Source: an uncultured Butyricicoccus sp.
Lineage (GTDB): Bacteria; Bacillota; Clostridia; Oscillospirales; Butyricicoccaceae
Length of the DNA stretch: 64,000 nt
Direction of reading: 5' to 3'
Assembly (NCBI RefSeq): GCF_944381005.1
Contig: NZ_CALWJM010000003.1
Coordinates: 1 to 64,000 of the forward strand
The position numbers were made by a program, and so were the translations under genes. Under the pieces are notes generated by a model. The model ran no database searches, was not told the origin of the DNA, and saw only the letters and a program-made list of their open reading frames with translations. This document shows, piece by piece, positions 52,875-63,821 of the stretch. The number at the start of each line of letters is the position of its first letter. The stretch's first letter is position 1.

Positions 52875-55718
52875 ATGCAAGACCAAATTTTTATTAAAGG
52901 TGCGCGTGAGCACAATTTAAAAAATGTGGATATCGCGATTCCCCGTGATAAGCTGGTGGTGTTTACCGGCTTGTCTGGTTCGGGAAAGTCCTCGCTTGCG
53001 TTTGACACCATTTATGCCGAAGGACAGCGCCGGTATGTGGAGTCGCTGTCCTCGTATGCGCGGCAGTTTTTGGGGCAGATGGAAAAGCCCGATGTCGATT
53101 ATATTGATGGTCTGTCGCCTGCCATTTCGATTGACCAGAAAACAACATCCAAAAACCCGCGCTCGACCGTGGGCACGGTGACCGAGATTTATGACTATCT
53201 GCGCTTGCTTTGGGCGCGTATCGGCATCCCGCACTGTCCCAAATGCGGCAAAGAGATTCACCAGCAGACCATAGACCAAATCATTGATGCCTTGATGGGA
53301 TTGCCGGAGGGCACTAAGCTACAAATTTTGGCACCTGTTGTGCGCCAGCGCAAGGGTGAACATGTCAAAGTGTTGGCAGACGCGCGAAAATCGGGTTATG
53401 TGCGCGTGCGGGTGGACGGCAATCTGTATGACTTATCCGAAGAAATCAAGCTGGAGAAAAATAAAAAACACTCAATTGAAATTGTGGTTGACCGCGTAGT
53501 GATTCGCGCCGATGCGCGTTCCCGTTTGACCGATTCGGTCGAAACTGCCAGTGCGCTTTCGGGCGGATTGGTGCTTGCCGATGTCGTGGGCGGGGAAACG
53601 CTGTCTTTTTCACAAAATTATGCTTGTGAGGATTGCGGCATTTCGATTGAAGAACTCACACCGCGCATGTTTTCGTTTAATAATCCGTATGGCGCGTGCC
53701 CAACCTGTACCGGCTTGGGAATTCAGATGAAGATAGACCCCGACCGCATCATTCCCAATCGCAGTCTATCCATTGCAGAAGGTGCGATTCGCGCTTCGGG
53801 CTGGTCGAACGCTGAACCGGGTTCGATTTCCCGCATGTATTACGATGCACTGGGCAAGCGGTTCGGATTTACGATGGATACGCCATTAAGTGACTTTTCA
53901 GAGGAGGCAATGGACGCGCTGCTGTACGGCACCAAAGGGGAGCCGTTGGAACTCAAAGTCAAGCGGTTTTCTGGAAGCACCATGAGCCAGCCTTTTGAGG
54001 GTATCGTAAACAATCTGGAACGCCGATACCATGAGACAAACAGCGAATACATGCGCGCCGAAATCGAGGATTGCATGAGTGAAGTGCCCTGTCCGGACTG
54101 TCATGGCCGTCGCTTGAAAAAGGAAATTTTGGCGGTCACGGTTGGCGGGATGAACATTGCGCAGTATTGCGAATTGTCCGTGACCAAAGCGCTGACTTTT
54201 ATGCAGCAACTGGAACTGACCGAGATGCAGCACAAAATTGGCGACCGCGTGATTAAAGAGATTTTAGACCGGCTGGGCTTTTTGCAGTCGGTTGGACTGG
54301 AATATTTGACGCTTTCTCGCGCTTCGGGTACGCTGTCGGGCGGCGAAAGCCAGCGCATTCGATTGGCAACCCAGATTGGTTCTTCTTTGATGGGCGTGCT
54401 GTATATTCTGGATGAACCCTCCATCGGTTTGCACCAGCGCGACAATGATAAGTTATTGGACACGCTCAAACGGCTGCGCGATTTGGGCAATACGCTGATT
54501 GTGGTTGAACACGATGAAGATACCATGTATGCCGCCGACCATATTGTGGATATTGGGCCGGGGGCAGGTGTTCACGGCGGTGAAATTGTATTTCAGGGCA
54601 CTGTGGAGCAGATGCTCCAAGATGAACATTCGGTCACAGGTGCCTATCTGTCTGGACGGAAGTTTATTCCGGTACCCGATGTGCGGCGCAAGGGCAGCGG
54701 TAAGTGGCTGACCGTGCGCGGTGCGGCGGTCAACAACCTCAAACATACCGATTTTTCTATTCCGCTGGGTACGCTCACCTGCGTGACCGGTGTATCCGGT
54801 TCAGGAAAATCTTCGTTTATCAATGAGATTTTGTACAAGAAACTGGCTGCCGATTTGAATGGCGCCAAGACCCGTCCGGGTGCTTTTGATTCCATCGAGG
54901 GGATGGAGCATTTGGATAAGGTCATTGATATTGACCAGTCGCCCATCGGGCGTACACCACGCTCTAACCCCGCCACTTATACCGGTGTGTTCAATGATAT
55001 CCGCGATTTGTTTGCATCCACGCAGGATGCAAAAATGCGCGGCTATGGGCCGGGGCGTTTTTCGTTCAACGTCAAGGGAGGACGCTGTGAAGCGTGTACC
55101 GGAGATGGTCTTCTTAAAATTGAAATGCACTTTTTGCCCGATGTGTATGTGCCCTGCGATGTGTGTAAGGGTAAGCGCTATAATAAAGAAACGCTGGAAG
55201 TACGCTACAAGGGCAAGAACATTTATGAAGTGTTGGATATGACCGTGGACGAAGCGTTGATTTTCTTTGAAAATGTGCCCAAAATTGCGCGGCGGTTGCA
55301 GACCATGCAGGATGTTGGGCTGGGGTATATCAAGCTGGGGCAGTCCTCCACCACGCTTTCGGGCGGTGAAGCGCAGCGCGCAAAACTGGCAACCGAACTT
55401 TCTAAGCGTGCAACCGGAAAAACCATCTATATTTTGGATGAACCGACCACAGGTTTGCACATTGCCGATGTACACCGCTTGGTTGACGTGCTGCAAAAAC
55501 TGGTGGATACCGGCAACACGGTTGTGGTCATCGAGCACAACTTAGATGTTATCAAAACCGCCGATTATATTATTGACCTTGGCCCAGAGGGCGGTGACGG
55601 CGGCGGAAAAGTCGTTGTTTCGGGTACACCGGAAGAGGTTGCAGCGTGTAAGAAGTCTTATACAGGAAAATATCTGAAAAAAATGTTGGAGCGCGACCGC
55701 GACAGACAAAAATCGTAG
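52875..55718 (+). CDS. uvrA: Excinuclease ABC subunit A
   Basis: 947 residues. Two ABC ATPase halves: Walker A sites [12 protein letters not shown] (near 32) and [12 protein letters not shown] (near 640), with signatures [12 protein letters not shown] and [12 protein letters not shown]. Zinc-finger cysteines are at [17 protein letters not shown] and [14 protein letters not shown]. It recognises DNA lesions and loads UvrB. GGAAAGGA precedes the ATG. Confidence 0.97.
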   Translation: MQDQIFIKGAREHNLKNVDIAIPRDKLVVFTGLSGSGKSSLAFDTIYAEGQRRYVESLSSYARQFLGQMEKPDVDYIDGLSPAISIDQKTTSKNPRSTVGTVTEIYDYLRLLWARIGIPHCPKCGKEIHQQTIDQIIDALMGLPEGTKLQILAPVVRQRKGEHVKVLADARKSGYVRVRVDGNLYDLSEEIKLEKNKKHSIEIVVDRVVIRADARSRLTDSVETASALSGGLVLADVVGGETLSFSQNYACEDCGISIEELTPRMFSFNNPYGACPTCTGLGIQMKIDPDRIIPNRSLSIAEGAIRASGWSNAEPGSISRMYYDALGKRFGFTMDTPLSDFSEEAMDALLYGTKGEPLELKVKRFSGSTMSQPFEGIVNNLERRYHETNSEYMRAEIEDCMSEVPCPDCHGRRLKKEILAVTVGGMNIAQYCELSVTKALTFMQQLELTEMQHKIGDRVIKEILDRLGFLQSVGLEYLTLSRASGTLSGGESQRIRLATQIGSSLMGVLYILDEPSIGLHQRDNDKLLDTLKRLRDLGNTLIVVEHDEDTMYAADHIVDIGPGAGVHGGEIVFQGTVEQMLQDEHSVTGAYLSGRKFIPVPDVRRKGSGKWLTVRGAAVNNLKHTDFSIPLGTLTCVTGVSGSGKSSFINEILYKKLAADLNGAKTRPGAFDSIEGMEHLDKVIDIDQSPIGRTPRSNPATYTGVFNDIRDLFASTQDAKMRGYGPGRFSFNVKGGRCEACTGDGLLKIEMHFLPDVYVPCDVCKGKRYNKETLEVRYKGKNIYEVLDMTVDEALIFFENVPKIARRLQTMQDVGLGYIKLGQSSTTLSGGEAQRAKLATELSKRATGKTIYILDEPTTGLHIADVHRLVDVLQKLVDTGNTVVVIEHNLDVIKTADYIIDLGPEGGDGGGKVVVSGTPEEVAACKKSYTGKYLKKMLERDRDRQKS

Positions 55719-55749
55719 GTTTGAAAGCGTGCTTTGGCATGGAGAATAC

Positions 55750-55776
55750 AAAAGGCGACCAATCGGTCGCCTTTTG
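55750..55776 (+). terminator. Terminator after uvrA
   Basis: AAAAGGCGACC (55750-55760) / GGTCGCCTTTT (55765-55775). Confidence 0.88.
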
Positions 55777-55818
55777 TGCGTTTGGGGGATATGGGGCAAG
55801 AAAACACAGCAAAATATG

Positions 55819-55847
55819 TTGAGATTTCAAGTGTTTTCTGCTATGAT
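55819..55847 (+). promoter_or_regulatory. Promoter for the recJ-rel block
   Basis: -35 TTGAGA (55819-55824), 17-base spacer, -10 TATGAT (55842-55847). Confidence 0.65.
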
Positions 55848-55879
55848 AAGTTTGAATAAAAATACTTCGAGGGATAACC

Positions 55880-57988
55880 ATGAAAATGAAACGATGGGTG
55901 ACCGCAAAGCCCAACTTGGAAACGGTGCGGTCACTGGCGCGTAGCTGTGGATTTACACCGCTGGCTGCGGCGGCTTTGTGCGCGCGTGGTATTGATACCC
56001 CCGAACAAGCACAGGCCTTTTTGCAAACCAATCCTGCCAAGCTGCACGACCCGTTTGCACTGCCTGATATGCGTCAGGCGGTGCAAACCGTTCAGAATGC
56101 CATTGCGCAGGGAGAACAAATCGTCGTGTTTGGCGACTATGATGTAGATGGGGTCACGTCTACTTGTGTATTGACCCGTATGCTGCGTACCTTGGGCGCG
56201 AAGGTAAGGCACTATATTCCCGACCGCTTGAGCGAAGGATATGGCTTGAGTGTGTCTGCAATGGATACACTCGCCGCGCAGGGAACCAAGCTGATTATCA
56301 CAGTGGATTCTGGCGTTTCAGCGTTTGAGGAAATTGCACATGCGCGTGCGCTGGGAATGGATGTGGTAGTGACCGACCACCACGAATGTCGTGAGGAATT
56401 GCCGGATGCCAATGCCGTGGTCAATCCCAAGCGATTGGACAGTACCTACCCATTTTCCGAACTGGCTGGCGTGGGCGTGACGTTTAAGTTGGTGTGCGCA
56501 CTCGCCGGAGCCGAAAGACAGCAGGAAATGCTGGAAACCTATGGCGATTTGGTGGCATTGGGCACGGTTGCCGATGTCATGCCGCTCGTGGGTGAGAATC
56601 GTATTTTGGTTGCGGCTGGTTTGCGGCATATGGCAGAGACGCGCAATCTTGGATTGTCTATGCTGCTGCGTGAATCTGGACAGCATGGAAAAAAACTGAC
56701 CGCTTCGACCATCAGCTTTATTTTGGCACCGCGCATCAATGCGGCTGGGCGATTGGGTCATGCCGACATGGCAGCAGAACTGTTTTTGACCGATGACCCG
56801 CATAGGGCACAAACACTGGCTGCCGCGCTATGTGAACAGAATAAGCAGCGACAGACCACTGAAAATGAGATTTTGTTGCAGGCATTGCAAAAACTGCGTC
56901 GGGAATATGACCCGCTGGAAGACCAGGTGATTGTGCTGGCGGGAGAGGATTGGCACCACGGTGTTATTGGTATTGTCTCCTCCCGTATTTGCGACCGCTA
57001 TTCCTGCCCGACGGTGCTGATTGCACTGGAAGAAGGGGTGGGCAAGGGTTCCGGCCGTTCGGTTAAGGGGTTCAATTTATATGAAGCCCTGCGAGACAGT
57101 GCCGACTTGCTGGAACGGTTTGGCGGCCATGAATTGGCAGCCGGCTTGACCATCCGGCAAGAGAACATCCCGGCATTTAAGCAGAATATCATGGCATGGG
57201 CAAAGGAACATGCTGACCCAAAAGAGATGATGCCGCTATTGCACATTGATTGCCCGATTTCGCCCGAACTGATTACACTGGAAGCCATTGAGGGATTGGA
57301 TGTGTTGGAGCCGTTCGGAATGGACAATGCACAGCCGGTTTTTTCCATGCACGATTTGCTGGTGGAGGAGATTACCCCGATTTCGTCCGACCGGCATGTA
57401 CGCTTGACCCTTTCTAAGGATGGCATCCCCTATACGGCGATGCTGTTTGGCACCGGTCAAGGCGGCTGCGGATTTGCACAGGGAAATTATGTGGACGCGG
57501 CATTCTGTTTGGAGGTCAACGAATACCGCGGACAGAAAAGCGTGCAGATGGTGATAAAAGATATTCAGCTTAGCACCTGTGAGGTGCTGGCAGACCAGAA
57601 GCTGCTCAATTTATATAACCGTTTTATGTCAGACGGAGCCTTGACGGCGCGTGAAGCGCGTGTTTTGCTGCCTGAGCGCCGCGATTTGGTCGCCGTCTGG
57701 CGGCACATTCTGAGCCGCAGCGAGGACGGTTGGCTGACCGTGCCATCCAATGCGCTTTCACGGCGGGTTTCGTGGGAGAGCAGACGGGAAATCAATATCG
57801 GTAAATTGTTTGTCTGCTTGGATGTGTTCAGCGAGAGCCAGTTGCTCAGCTATCATTTCCGTGAAGGGCAATTGAATATCGTATTAAAGCATATTGAGGG
57901 AAAAGCCGACATTTCCAAGTCGGTTGTTCTAAAAACCCTGCAATCCATGAGCAAAGAGTGCAGTGGACGGCAGGGCACTGTGATTTGA
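55880..57988 (+). CDS. recJ: Single-stranded-DNA-specific exonuclease RecJ
   Basis: 702 residues. DHH-family motifs: VFGDYDVDGVTSTCVL near residue 83, ITVDSGVSAFEEI near 140, and the namesake VVTDHHECREELPDANAVVNP near 160. DHHA1 motifs follow (RINAAGRLGHADMA, GRSVKGFNLYEAL, GGHELAAGLTI). It degrades single-stranded DNA 5' to 3' in repair. It has the extended C-terminus of Gram-positive RecJ. A weak GAGGG precedes the ATG. Confidence 0.96.
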   Translation: MKMKRWVTAKPNLETVRSLARSCGFTPLAAAALCARGIDTPEQAQAFLQTNPAKLHDPFALPDMRQAVQTVQNAIAQGEQIVVFGDYDVDGVTSTCVLTRMLRTLGAKVRHYIPDRLSEGYGLSVSAMDTLAAQGTKLIITVDSGVSAFEEIAHARALGMDVVVTDHHECREELPDANAVVNPKRLDSTYPFSELAGVGVTFKLVCALAGAERQQEMLETYGDLVALGTVADVMPLVGENRILVAAGLRHMAETRNLGLSMLLRESGQHGKKLTASTISFILAPRINAAGRLGHADMAAELFLTDDPHRAQTLAAALCEQNKQRQTTENEILLQALQKLRREYDPLEDQVIVLAGEDWHHGVIGIVSSRICDRYSCPTVLIALEEGVGKGSGRSVKGFNLYEALRDSADLLERFGGHELAAGLTIRQENIPAFKQNIMAWAKEHADPKEMMPLLHIDCPISPELITLEAIEGLDVLEPFGMDNAQPVFSMHDLLVEEITPISSDRHVRLTLSKDGIPYTAMLFGTGQGGCGFAQGNYVDAAFCLEVNEYRGQKSVQMVIKDIQLSTCEVLADQKLLNLYNRFMSDGALTAREARVLLPERRDLVAVWRHILSRSEDGWLTVPSNALSRRVSWESRREINIGKLFVCLDVFSESQLLSYHFREGQLNIVLKHIEGKADISKSVVLKTLQSMSKECSGRQGTVI

Positions 57989-58011
57989 GAATAGAAGGAA
58001 GTGACAACGTT

Positions 58012-60222
58012 ATGAGCGCTCCGATGAAAAATAAAATCGATTTTTTAATCGAGCGGGTACAGAAACAAAACCCAGCGGCTAACGTCAAGAAGATTCGTGC
58101 CGCCTACGAGTGCGCAGCGGCTGCCCACGAGGGGCAGAAGCGCCGCAATGGGGAACCCTACATCATTCATCCGGTCGCCGTAGCCGAAATCATCGTCGAG
58201 ATGGGACTGGATACGGACTCCATCTGCGCAGGCTTGCTGCATGACTGCATTGAGGACACTGAATTTGGATACCGAGAGATTGAAAATAAATTTGGCACTT
58301 CGGTGGCCGAATTGGTGGACGGTGTAACGCGCCTTGGCATGTTGCGCTATTCCAAAGAACAGGAACAGTTTGAGGATTTGCGCAAGATGTTCATGGCGAT
58401 GGCCAAGGACATTCGCGTAATTTTGATTAAGCTGGCCGACCGCCTGCACAATGCGCGCACGTTCCAATACTTGCCCGAACGCAAACAGCGTGACAAGGCG
58501 CTGGAAACCATGGAAATCTATGCGCCGATTGCCCACCGTCTGGGCATGAGCCGTATCAAATGGGAACTGGAAGATTTGTGTCTGCGCGTGCTCGACCCCA
58601 TCGGATATGAGGAAATTGTGGAGGGGCTGGAAAAGCAGTCCGAGCGTTATGAAGATTTTCTCGACCACATTAAGGTCAGTATTTCGAGTAAGTTAGAGGA
58701 ATCGGGGATTCATCATACCATTTCGGCGCGTGTCAAGCACATCTATTCTATCTATCGTAAGATGTATTCGCAGCACAAAACCATGAATGAAATTTATGAT
58801 ATTTGTGCGGTGCGCGTGATTGTCGAAAATGTGGTGGACTGTTACAATGTGCTGGGCTATGTACACGACCTGTATAAGCCCATTCCCGGACGATTTAAGG
58901 ATTACATTTCCACTCCCAAGCCCAACGGGTATCAGTCCTTGCATACCACGGTCATCGGGCGCGACGGCATCCCGTTTGAAATCCAGATTCGCACCGAAGA
59001 GATGCACAAGATGGCAGAATATGGTGTAGCGGCGCACTGGAAATATAAACAGGGTCTGGATAAAGTGGGCAACGAGGAAGCGTTCTCTTGGATTCGCCAG
59101 CTTTTGGAAGCGCAGCAGGATACCGAAGCAGAAGATTTTATCAAAGCCATTAAGGTGGATTTGTTCGCCGATGAGGTATTTGTTTTTACGCCCAAGGGCG
59201 ATGTGATTAACATGCCGGCAGGCGCAACCCCCATTGATATGGCATATGCCATTCACTCTGCTGTGGGTAACCGCATGGTTGGCGCCAAGGTCAACGGTCG
59301 TATTGCGCAGATTGACAGCCAACTGAAAAACGGCGATATCGTTGAGATTTTGACCAGCAAGGAAACGCACGGCCCCAGCCGAGATTGGCTGAAAATTGTT
59401 AAGACGACCGAGGCGCGCAATAAAATCAAGCAATGGTTCAAAAAAGAGTGCCGAGAAGAAAATATCGTCAAGGGCAAGGAAGATTTAGACCGCGAACTGC
59501 GCGCCAATCTGCTATATAATGGATTCTATGAGAATGAAGAAGTCATTCAGAATACGCTCAATAAGTTCAGCTATCAAAATATAGATGAAATGTATGCGGC
59601 GCTGGGCTATGGCGGCATTACGCTAACCAAAGTAATTAACAAGGTCAAAGACGAGGTTGGGCGCGTTCGCCGTGCGGCTGAGCGCATAGAAAAAGCCGAG
59701 CAACTGGCAAACCAGCCCCATCCGGCTGAAAAGAAAAATAAACACAGTCAATCGGGTGTCATTGTTGAAGGTATTGACAATTGTCTGATTAAATTTGCCC
59801 GCTGCTGTACGCCAATACCGGGCGATGATATCATCGGTTTCATTACCCGTGGATATGGTGTATCCATTCATCGCCGTGATTGCGTGAATGTACGCATCAA
59901 TGAAGAAGATAAAGACCGCAGCCGATGGGTAAATTGTTGGTGGGACGAAGACCTGCTGGAGCGCAACAACAAGTTTTCGACTGCATTGCAAATTTCCATT
60001 CGCAGCCGTACCGGTATTTTGGCCGATATTGCGGTATTGCTGGCACAGGCAAAAGTCAATGTGCGTGACCTGAATGCGCGCGATTTGGAAGATGGGTATG
60101 GCGTGATTAACGCGGTCATTGACGTGACCGGAGTGCGCCAGCTCAAACACATTATGACCCGTCTCAAGAGTACCAAAGGCGTGGTCGATGTTGCACGCAT
60201 TGCGACCGATACCAACCACTGA
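58012..60222 (+). CDS. rel: Bifunctional (p)ppGpp synthase/hydrolase RelA/SpoT
   Basis: 736 residues. The HD hydrolase domain has [14 protein letters not shown] near 70 and [14 protein letters not shown]; the synthetase has [20 protein letters not shown] and [16 protein letters not shown] ([21 protein letters not shown]) and a C-terminal ACT domain follow, with [19 protein letters not shown] between. Both catalytic halves look intact, so it should make and degrade the stringent alarmone. ATG 58012 has GAAGGAAG upstream; a longer frame overlaps recJ. Confidence 0.96.
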   Translation: MSAPMKNKIDFLIERVQKQNPAANVKKIRAAYECAAAAHEGQKRRNGEPYIIHPVAVAEIIVEMGLDTDSICAGLLHDCIEDTEFGYREIENKFGTSVAELVDGVTRLGMLRYSKEQEQFEDLRKMFMAMAKDIRVILIKLADRLHNARTFQYLPERKQRDKALETMEIYAPIAHRLGMSRIKWELEDLCLRVLDPIGYEEIVEGLEKQSERYEDFLDHIKVSISSKLEESGIHHTISARVKHIYSIYRKMYSQHKTMNEIYDICAVRVIVENVVDCYNVLGYVHDLYKPIPGRFKDYISTPKPNGYQSLHTTVIGRDGIPFEIQIRTEEMHKMAEYGVAAHWKYKQGLDKVGNEEAFSWIRQLLEAQQDTEAEDFIKAIKVDLFADEVFVFTPKGDVINMPAGATPIDMAYAIHSAVGNRMVGAKVNGRIAQIDSQLKNGDIVEILTSKETHGPSRDWLKIVKTTEARNKIKQWFKKECREENIVKGKEDLDRELRANLLYNGFYENEEVIQNTLNKFSYQNIDEMYAALGYGGITLTKVINKVKDEVGRVRRAAERIEKAEQLANQPHPAEKKNKHSQSGVIVEGIDNCLIKFARCCTPIPGDDIIGFITRGYGVSIHRRDCVNVRINEEDKDRSRWVNCWWDEDLLERNNKFSTALQISIRSRTGILADIAVLLAQAKVNVRDLNARDLEDGYGVINAVIDVTGVRQLKHIMTRLKSTKGVVDVARIATDTNH

Positions 60223-60233
60223 GGAGAACCATC

Positions 60234-60686
60234 ATGCGAGCACTGATTCAACGCACCAAACAGGCATCTGTTACGATTGACGGCACAATACACGGGCAGA
60301 TTACACATGGTCTGCTGATTTTGTTGGGGGTCTGTGAGGGCGATACCGAGGCAGAAGCCGATTATCTGGCGGATAAATGCGTGGGATTGCGCATTTTTAC
60401 CGATGAAAATGATAAAATGAACCTATCCTGCGCCGATGTGGGCGGGGGCTTGCTGGTCGTGTCCCAGTTTACCTTGTATGGAGATTGCCGCAAGGGAAAG
60501 CGTCCAAACTTTATGCGCGCAGCTCGACCGGAAACCGCGATTCCGCTGTATGAACGGTTTATTGCACGTTGTCGTGCGAGCGGGTTACCAGTAGAGACCG
60601 GCGAATTTGGCGCGGATATGCAGGTCGGCTTGACCAATGACGGCCCGGTGACCATTTGGATGGATACCGCCGAGATGCGCGGTTGA
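60234..60686 (+). CDS. dtd: D-aminoacyl-tRNA deacylase
   Basis: 150 residues. The catalytic [15 protein letters not shown] motif is near residue 78 and the Gly-cis-Pro pocket sequence [13 protein letters not shown] near 132. It removes D-amino acids from tRNA as a proofreading step. GAGGAG precedes the ATG, 11 bases after rel; this rel-dtd order is typical of Firmicutes. Confidence 0.96.
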   Translation: MRALIQRTKQASVTIDGTIHGQITHGLLILLGVCEGDTEAEADYLADKCVGLRIFTDENDKMNLSCADVGGGLLVVSQFTLYGDCRKGKRPNFMRAARPETAIPLYERFIARCRASGLPVETGEFGADMQVGLTNDGPVTIWMDTAEMRG

Positions 60687-60713
60687 CCGGTCAAAGCAAA
60701 GAAGGAGAACCAA

Positions 60714-61358
60714 ATGAAAATTTTACAACTGCGTGTCGGCATGGTCGGCACAAATTGCTATATTTTTTATGATGAAAATACGATGGAAGGGGCGGTCATT
60801 GACCCCGGCGACAGCGCACCTTCTATTCTGAAAGCAGCCGAAGAACACGGGGTTACTATTACTTGGGTGCTGCTGACGCACGGGCATTTTGACCATATTT
60901 TAGCCGTACCCGAAGTGCTGGAAAAGACCGGCGCAAAGCTGGCAATTCACAAGGACGACCTGTGGATGTTGACACCCGAAGCGCTGGCAAGTTCGATGCG
61001 TTCGTTTGGTCTGCCTATGGGTGCATATGCCGGACTGAAACCGGATATCTTAGCAGAAGATGGCACACAGATTGCTGTTGGCGGCTTGACTGCGGTTTAT
61101 CTGCACACGCCCGGACACACCCCCGGTTCCAGCTGTATTCAAGTTGGAGATGTTCTGTTTACTGGTGATACGCTGTTCCGACATGAGTGTGGGCGCTGTG
61201 ACCTCAAAGGCGGCGATTTTTCGCAGATGCTTCAATCACTTGCACGACTGAGCCGTTTAGAGGGGAATTTCCATGTACTGCCCGGACATGAAGGCACATC
61301 CACGTTGGATGAAGAACGCCGTTATAATCCGTATATGCGTCAGGCGGTCGGCAAATGA
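60714..61358 (+). CDS. MBL-fold hydrolase, glyoxalase II-like
   Basis: 214 residues. Zinc motif THGHFDHILAVPEV near residue 60, plus HTPGHTPGSSCIQ and LFTGDTLFRHECGR, and HVLPGHEGTSTLDEER at the end. The family includes hydroxyacylglutathione hydrolases, but in glutathione-free Clostridia other thioesters are more likely. Overlaps hemZ by four bases. Confidence 0.9.
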   Translation: MKILQLRVGMVGTNCYIFYDENTMEGAVIDPGDSAPSILKAAEEHGVTITWVLLTHGHFDHILAVPEVLEKTGAKLAIHKDDLWMLTPEALASSMRSFGLPMGAYAGLKPDILAEDGTQIAVGGLTAVYLHTPGHTPGSSCIQVGDVLFTGDTLFRHECGRCDLKGGDFSQMLQSLARLSRLEGNFHVLPGHEGTSTLDEERRYNPYMRQAVGK

Positions 61359-62830
61359 ATTATACGCTGACCGGACATGACCTCAAGCACGCCGCTGAGG
61401 AGATGCTCTTACAGCTGCTCCCAGCGGCGTTACTTCGTCAAAATACAGATGACGGTGTACAAGATTTTTGTCATTCTGCCTTGCATGAACAAGCAGGGAT
61501 GATGGTAGTTGACACACAAACCCGATTGTCCGGTGTCGTGCGCACCAGTCAGCGGCAAGCGGATGTAACTGGACAGGATGAGATGGCGCGCAAGCGCACG
61601 GCTTCGGAGCTGGTCAAGCTGGGCATTTATGACACGGTGGCACCCAGCCTGAAAACACCGCCCGATTGGGGCGCGCTGACCGGTGTACGACCGGCAAAGT
61701 TGGTGCGCTCATTGCTTGACCGCGGTTTGACACGCGGGCAGGTAGCCGAACGGTTTCGCAGTCGCTATTTTGTTTCACCAGCGCGCACGGCATTGGCGGT
61801 GCGCTGTGCCGCTTATGCTCAGCAGGCATTAGAACAAATGGAGGACAACACGGTATCGCTGTATTTGGGGATTCCGTTTTGCCCGTCGCGCTGTGCATAC
61901 TGCTCGTTTGTGTCCAGTTCGATTGAAAAATCAGCCGATTTGATTGCACCCTATGTCGATGCACTGTGCGAAGAAGTGCGCAAAACCGGGCAATTGCTGC
62001 GGGAACACGGTCAAAAGGTCACGTCGGTCTATATCGGTGGTGGCACGCCGACCACGCTGTCAGCCGAACAACTGGCGCGTTTGATGGATGTTACTGCAAA
62101 TGCAATGGATTTTTCTGCGCTGCGTGAATATACTGTGGAAGCGGGACGTCCGGACACCATCACCCCGGAAAAACTGCGCGCAATCCGTGCAGGCGGTGCA
62201 GACCGTGTTTCGATTAACCCCCAAACAATGGAAGATGCCGTACTGGAACGCATTGGGCGCAAACACACGGCACAAGATATGGTGCGTGCCTATGAGCAGG
62301 CACGGGCAGCCGGTTTTCCGGTCATCAATATGGATACCATTGCCGGATTGGACGGAGATACACCCGAAGGGTTTGCGTACACGATTGAACAGTTGGTGCA
62401 GCTCGACCCGGAAAACATCACCGTGCACACGTTGGCCATCAAGCGTGGTGCCGACCTGTCCGACCGTGCGGGCAATGCCGCGCAACAAGACACGGTGGCA
62501 CAGATGCTAGATTTTGCAATGGACTGTCTGCCACGGGCTGGATATGGGCCATACTATCTGTATCGTCAGAAATTTTCGGCCGGTGGATTTGAAAATGTTG
62601 GATGGTGCAAACCGGATACCGAGAGTTTTTACAACATCGCCATGATGGAGGAAATTCAAACGATTCTGTCTTGCGGCGCAGGGGGTGTGTCCAAGCGGGT
62701 CGAGCGCGATACCGGGCGGATTACACGCTATAATGCGCCCAAATATCCGCGAGAATACTTGCAGGCAGGTGCGCGCATTGATGCCGGAAAACGACGTTTA
62801 CTCGGCGAAAGTGAGGACCAATCATGTTGA
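61355..62830 (+). CDS. hemZ: Coproporphyrinogen dehydrogenase HemZ (radical SAM)
   Basis: 491 residues. An N-terminal region (about 1-165) precedes the radical SAM core with IPFCPSRCAYCSFVSS near residue 173 and YIGGGTPTTLSAEQ near 228, as in HemN/HemZ proteins. HemZ is described as an oxygen-independent coproporphyrinogen III oxidase, though its true activity in Clostridia is uncertain since complete haem pathways are often lacking. ATGA overlap with the MBL gene and a seven-base overlap with the kinase gene indicate coupling. Confidence 0.93.
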   Translation: MNYTLTGHDLKHAAEEMLLQLLPAALLRQNTDDGVQDFCHSALHEQAGMMVVDTQTRLSGVVRTSQRQADVTGQDEMARKRTASELVKLGIYDTVAPSLKTPPDWGALTGVRPAKLVRSLLDRGLTRGQVAERFRSRYFVSPARTALAVRCAAYAQQALEQMEDNTVSLYLGIPFCPSRCAYCSFVSSSIEKSADLIAPYVDALCEEVRKTGQLLREHGQKVTSVYIGGGTPTTLSAEQLARLMDVTANAMDFSALREYTVEAGRPDTITPEKLRAIRAGGADRVSINPQTMEDAVLERIGRKHTAQDMVRAYEQARAAGFPVINMDTIAGLDGDTPEGFAYTIEQLVQLDPENITVHTLAIKRGADLSDRAGNAAQQDTVAQMLDFAMDCLPRAGYGPYYLYRQKFSAGGFENVGWCKPDTESFYNIAMMEEIQTILSCGAGGVSKRVERDTGRITRYNAPKYPREYLQAGARIDAGKRRLLGESEDQSC

Positions 62831-63750
62831 AAACCTATGAGCTTGCGACGCTCAATTCGCGGGCGAAAAATGACCCCAAAGGCTTTATTGAGGAGAGTGA
62901 GGCGGCCTATCTCGCACAGATTGAAGATACAGCCGAACTTTTAACCGAACGATTGACCGAGCGGCCTATTTTGCTGCTGAATGGCCCGTCCTCGGCGGGC
63001 AAAACGACAACAGCTGACCGCCTGTGTCGCGCCATTGAGCGGCGGGGCATCTATAGCCAACGCATTTCGATGGATGATTACTATTTAAGCCGCCACACCT
63101 ATTCCATGCCCTACGACGAAGAAAACGACGTGGTAGACTTGGAATCACCGCTGTGCATGGATTTGCCGCTTTTGAGTGACCATCTGCACAAGTTGGCCAG
63201 AGGGGAACAGATTTTAGTGCCGTCTTTTGACTTTGTGACTGGGCGGCAGACCTTGAATGTGACCCCGATGCGCCTGCGCAAGGATGAAATCGTCATCATT
63301 GAAGGGATTCATTCGCTCAATGATGTTATCACCGGCGGTCTGGAAGAACAGTCGAGCCGGGTCTATTTGTCGCTGGAAGCACAGGTGCTCGACGGAGAGG
63401 GCGGACGGTTTACCCCCGAAGTGTTGCGCTTTGCACGTCGCGCACTGCGCGATGCGCGGTTCCGCAGTGCATCGGTAGAAGAAACCATTCGGCAATGGCT
63501 GTCTATCCGCCGAGGAGAACGGTTATATATTGCGCCTTATCGCCACTATGCAGAATTTACCATTGACACCTATTTGCCTTATGAGAGCAATATTTTGTAC
63601 CCCGCTCTGCGGGAAGCACTGGACACTCATGCGGATATGCTGGAAAAAGCTGATTTAAAGCAGGCACGCCGTGCGGCTGACCTGTTTGAGCCAATCGACT
63701 ATTTGCCATATATGCCGGAAGCATCTGTATTGCACGAGTTTGTTGGATAA
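62824..63750 (+). CDS. Uridine kinase-like nucleoside kinase
   Basis: 308 residues. The P-loop is LLNGPSSAGKTTTADRL near residue 50, followed by ISMDDYYLSRHTY and VVDLESPLCMDLPLL, and EGIHSLND near 160. This is the PRK/uridine-kinase family form often fused to an N-terminal TGS/threonyl-tRNA-like domain; here only a short N-terminal part precedes the kinase. It probably phosphorylates a nucleoside such as uridine; substrate not proven. Confidence 0.88.
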   Translation: MLKTYELATLNSRAKNDPKGFIEESEAAYLAQIEDTAELLTERLTERPILLLNGPSSAGKTTTADRLCRAIERRGIYSQRISMDDYYLSRHTYSMPYDEENDVVDLESPLCMDLPLLSDHLHKLARGEQILVPSFDFVTGRQTLNVTPMRLRKDEIVIIEGIHSLNDVITGGLEEQSSRVYLSLEAQVLDGEGGRFTPEVLRFARRALRDARFRSASVEETIRQWLSIRRGERLYIAPYRHYAEFTIDTYLPYESNILYPALREALDTHADMLEKADLKQARRAADLFEPIDYLPYMPEASVLHEFVG

Positions 63751-63782
63751 GAATAAGGCATTTTTGGATGCCGGGTTTTGAC

Positions 63783-63803
63783 GGCTGGCACTTATTGTGC
63801 CAG
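63783..63803 (+). other. Hairpin before the last gene
   Basis: GGCTGGCAC and GTGCCAGC pair with a TTATT loop. No T-run follows, so it is a leader structure rather than a clear terminator; its role is unknown. Confidence 0.4.
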
Positions 63804-63821
63804 CGAAAGGAGAAGTCAAAA

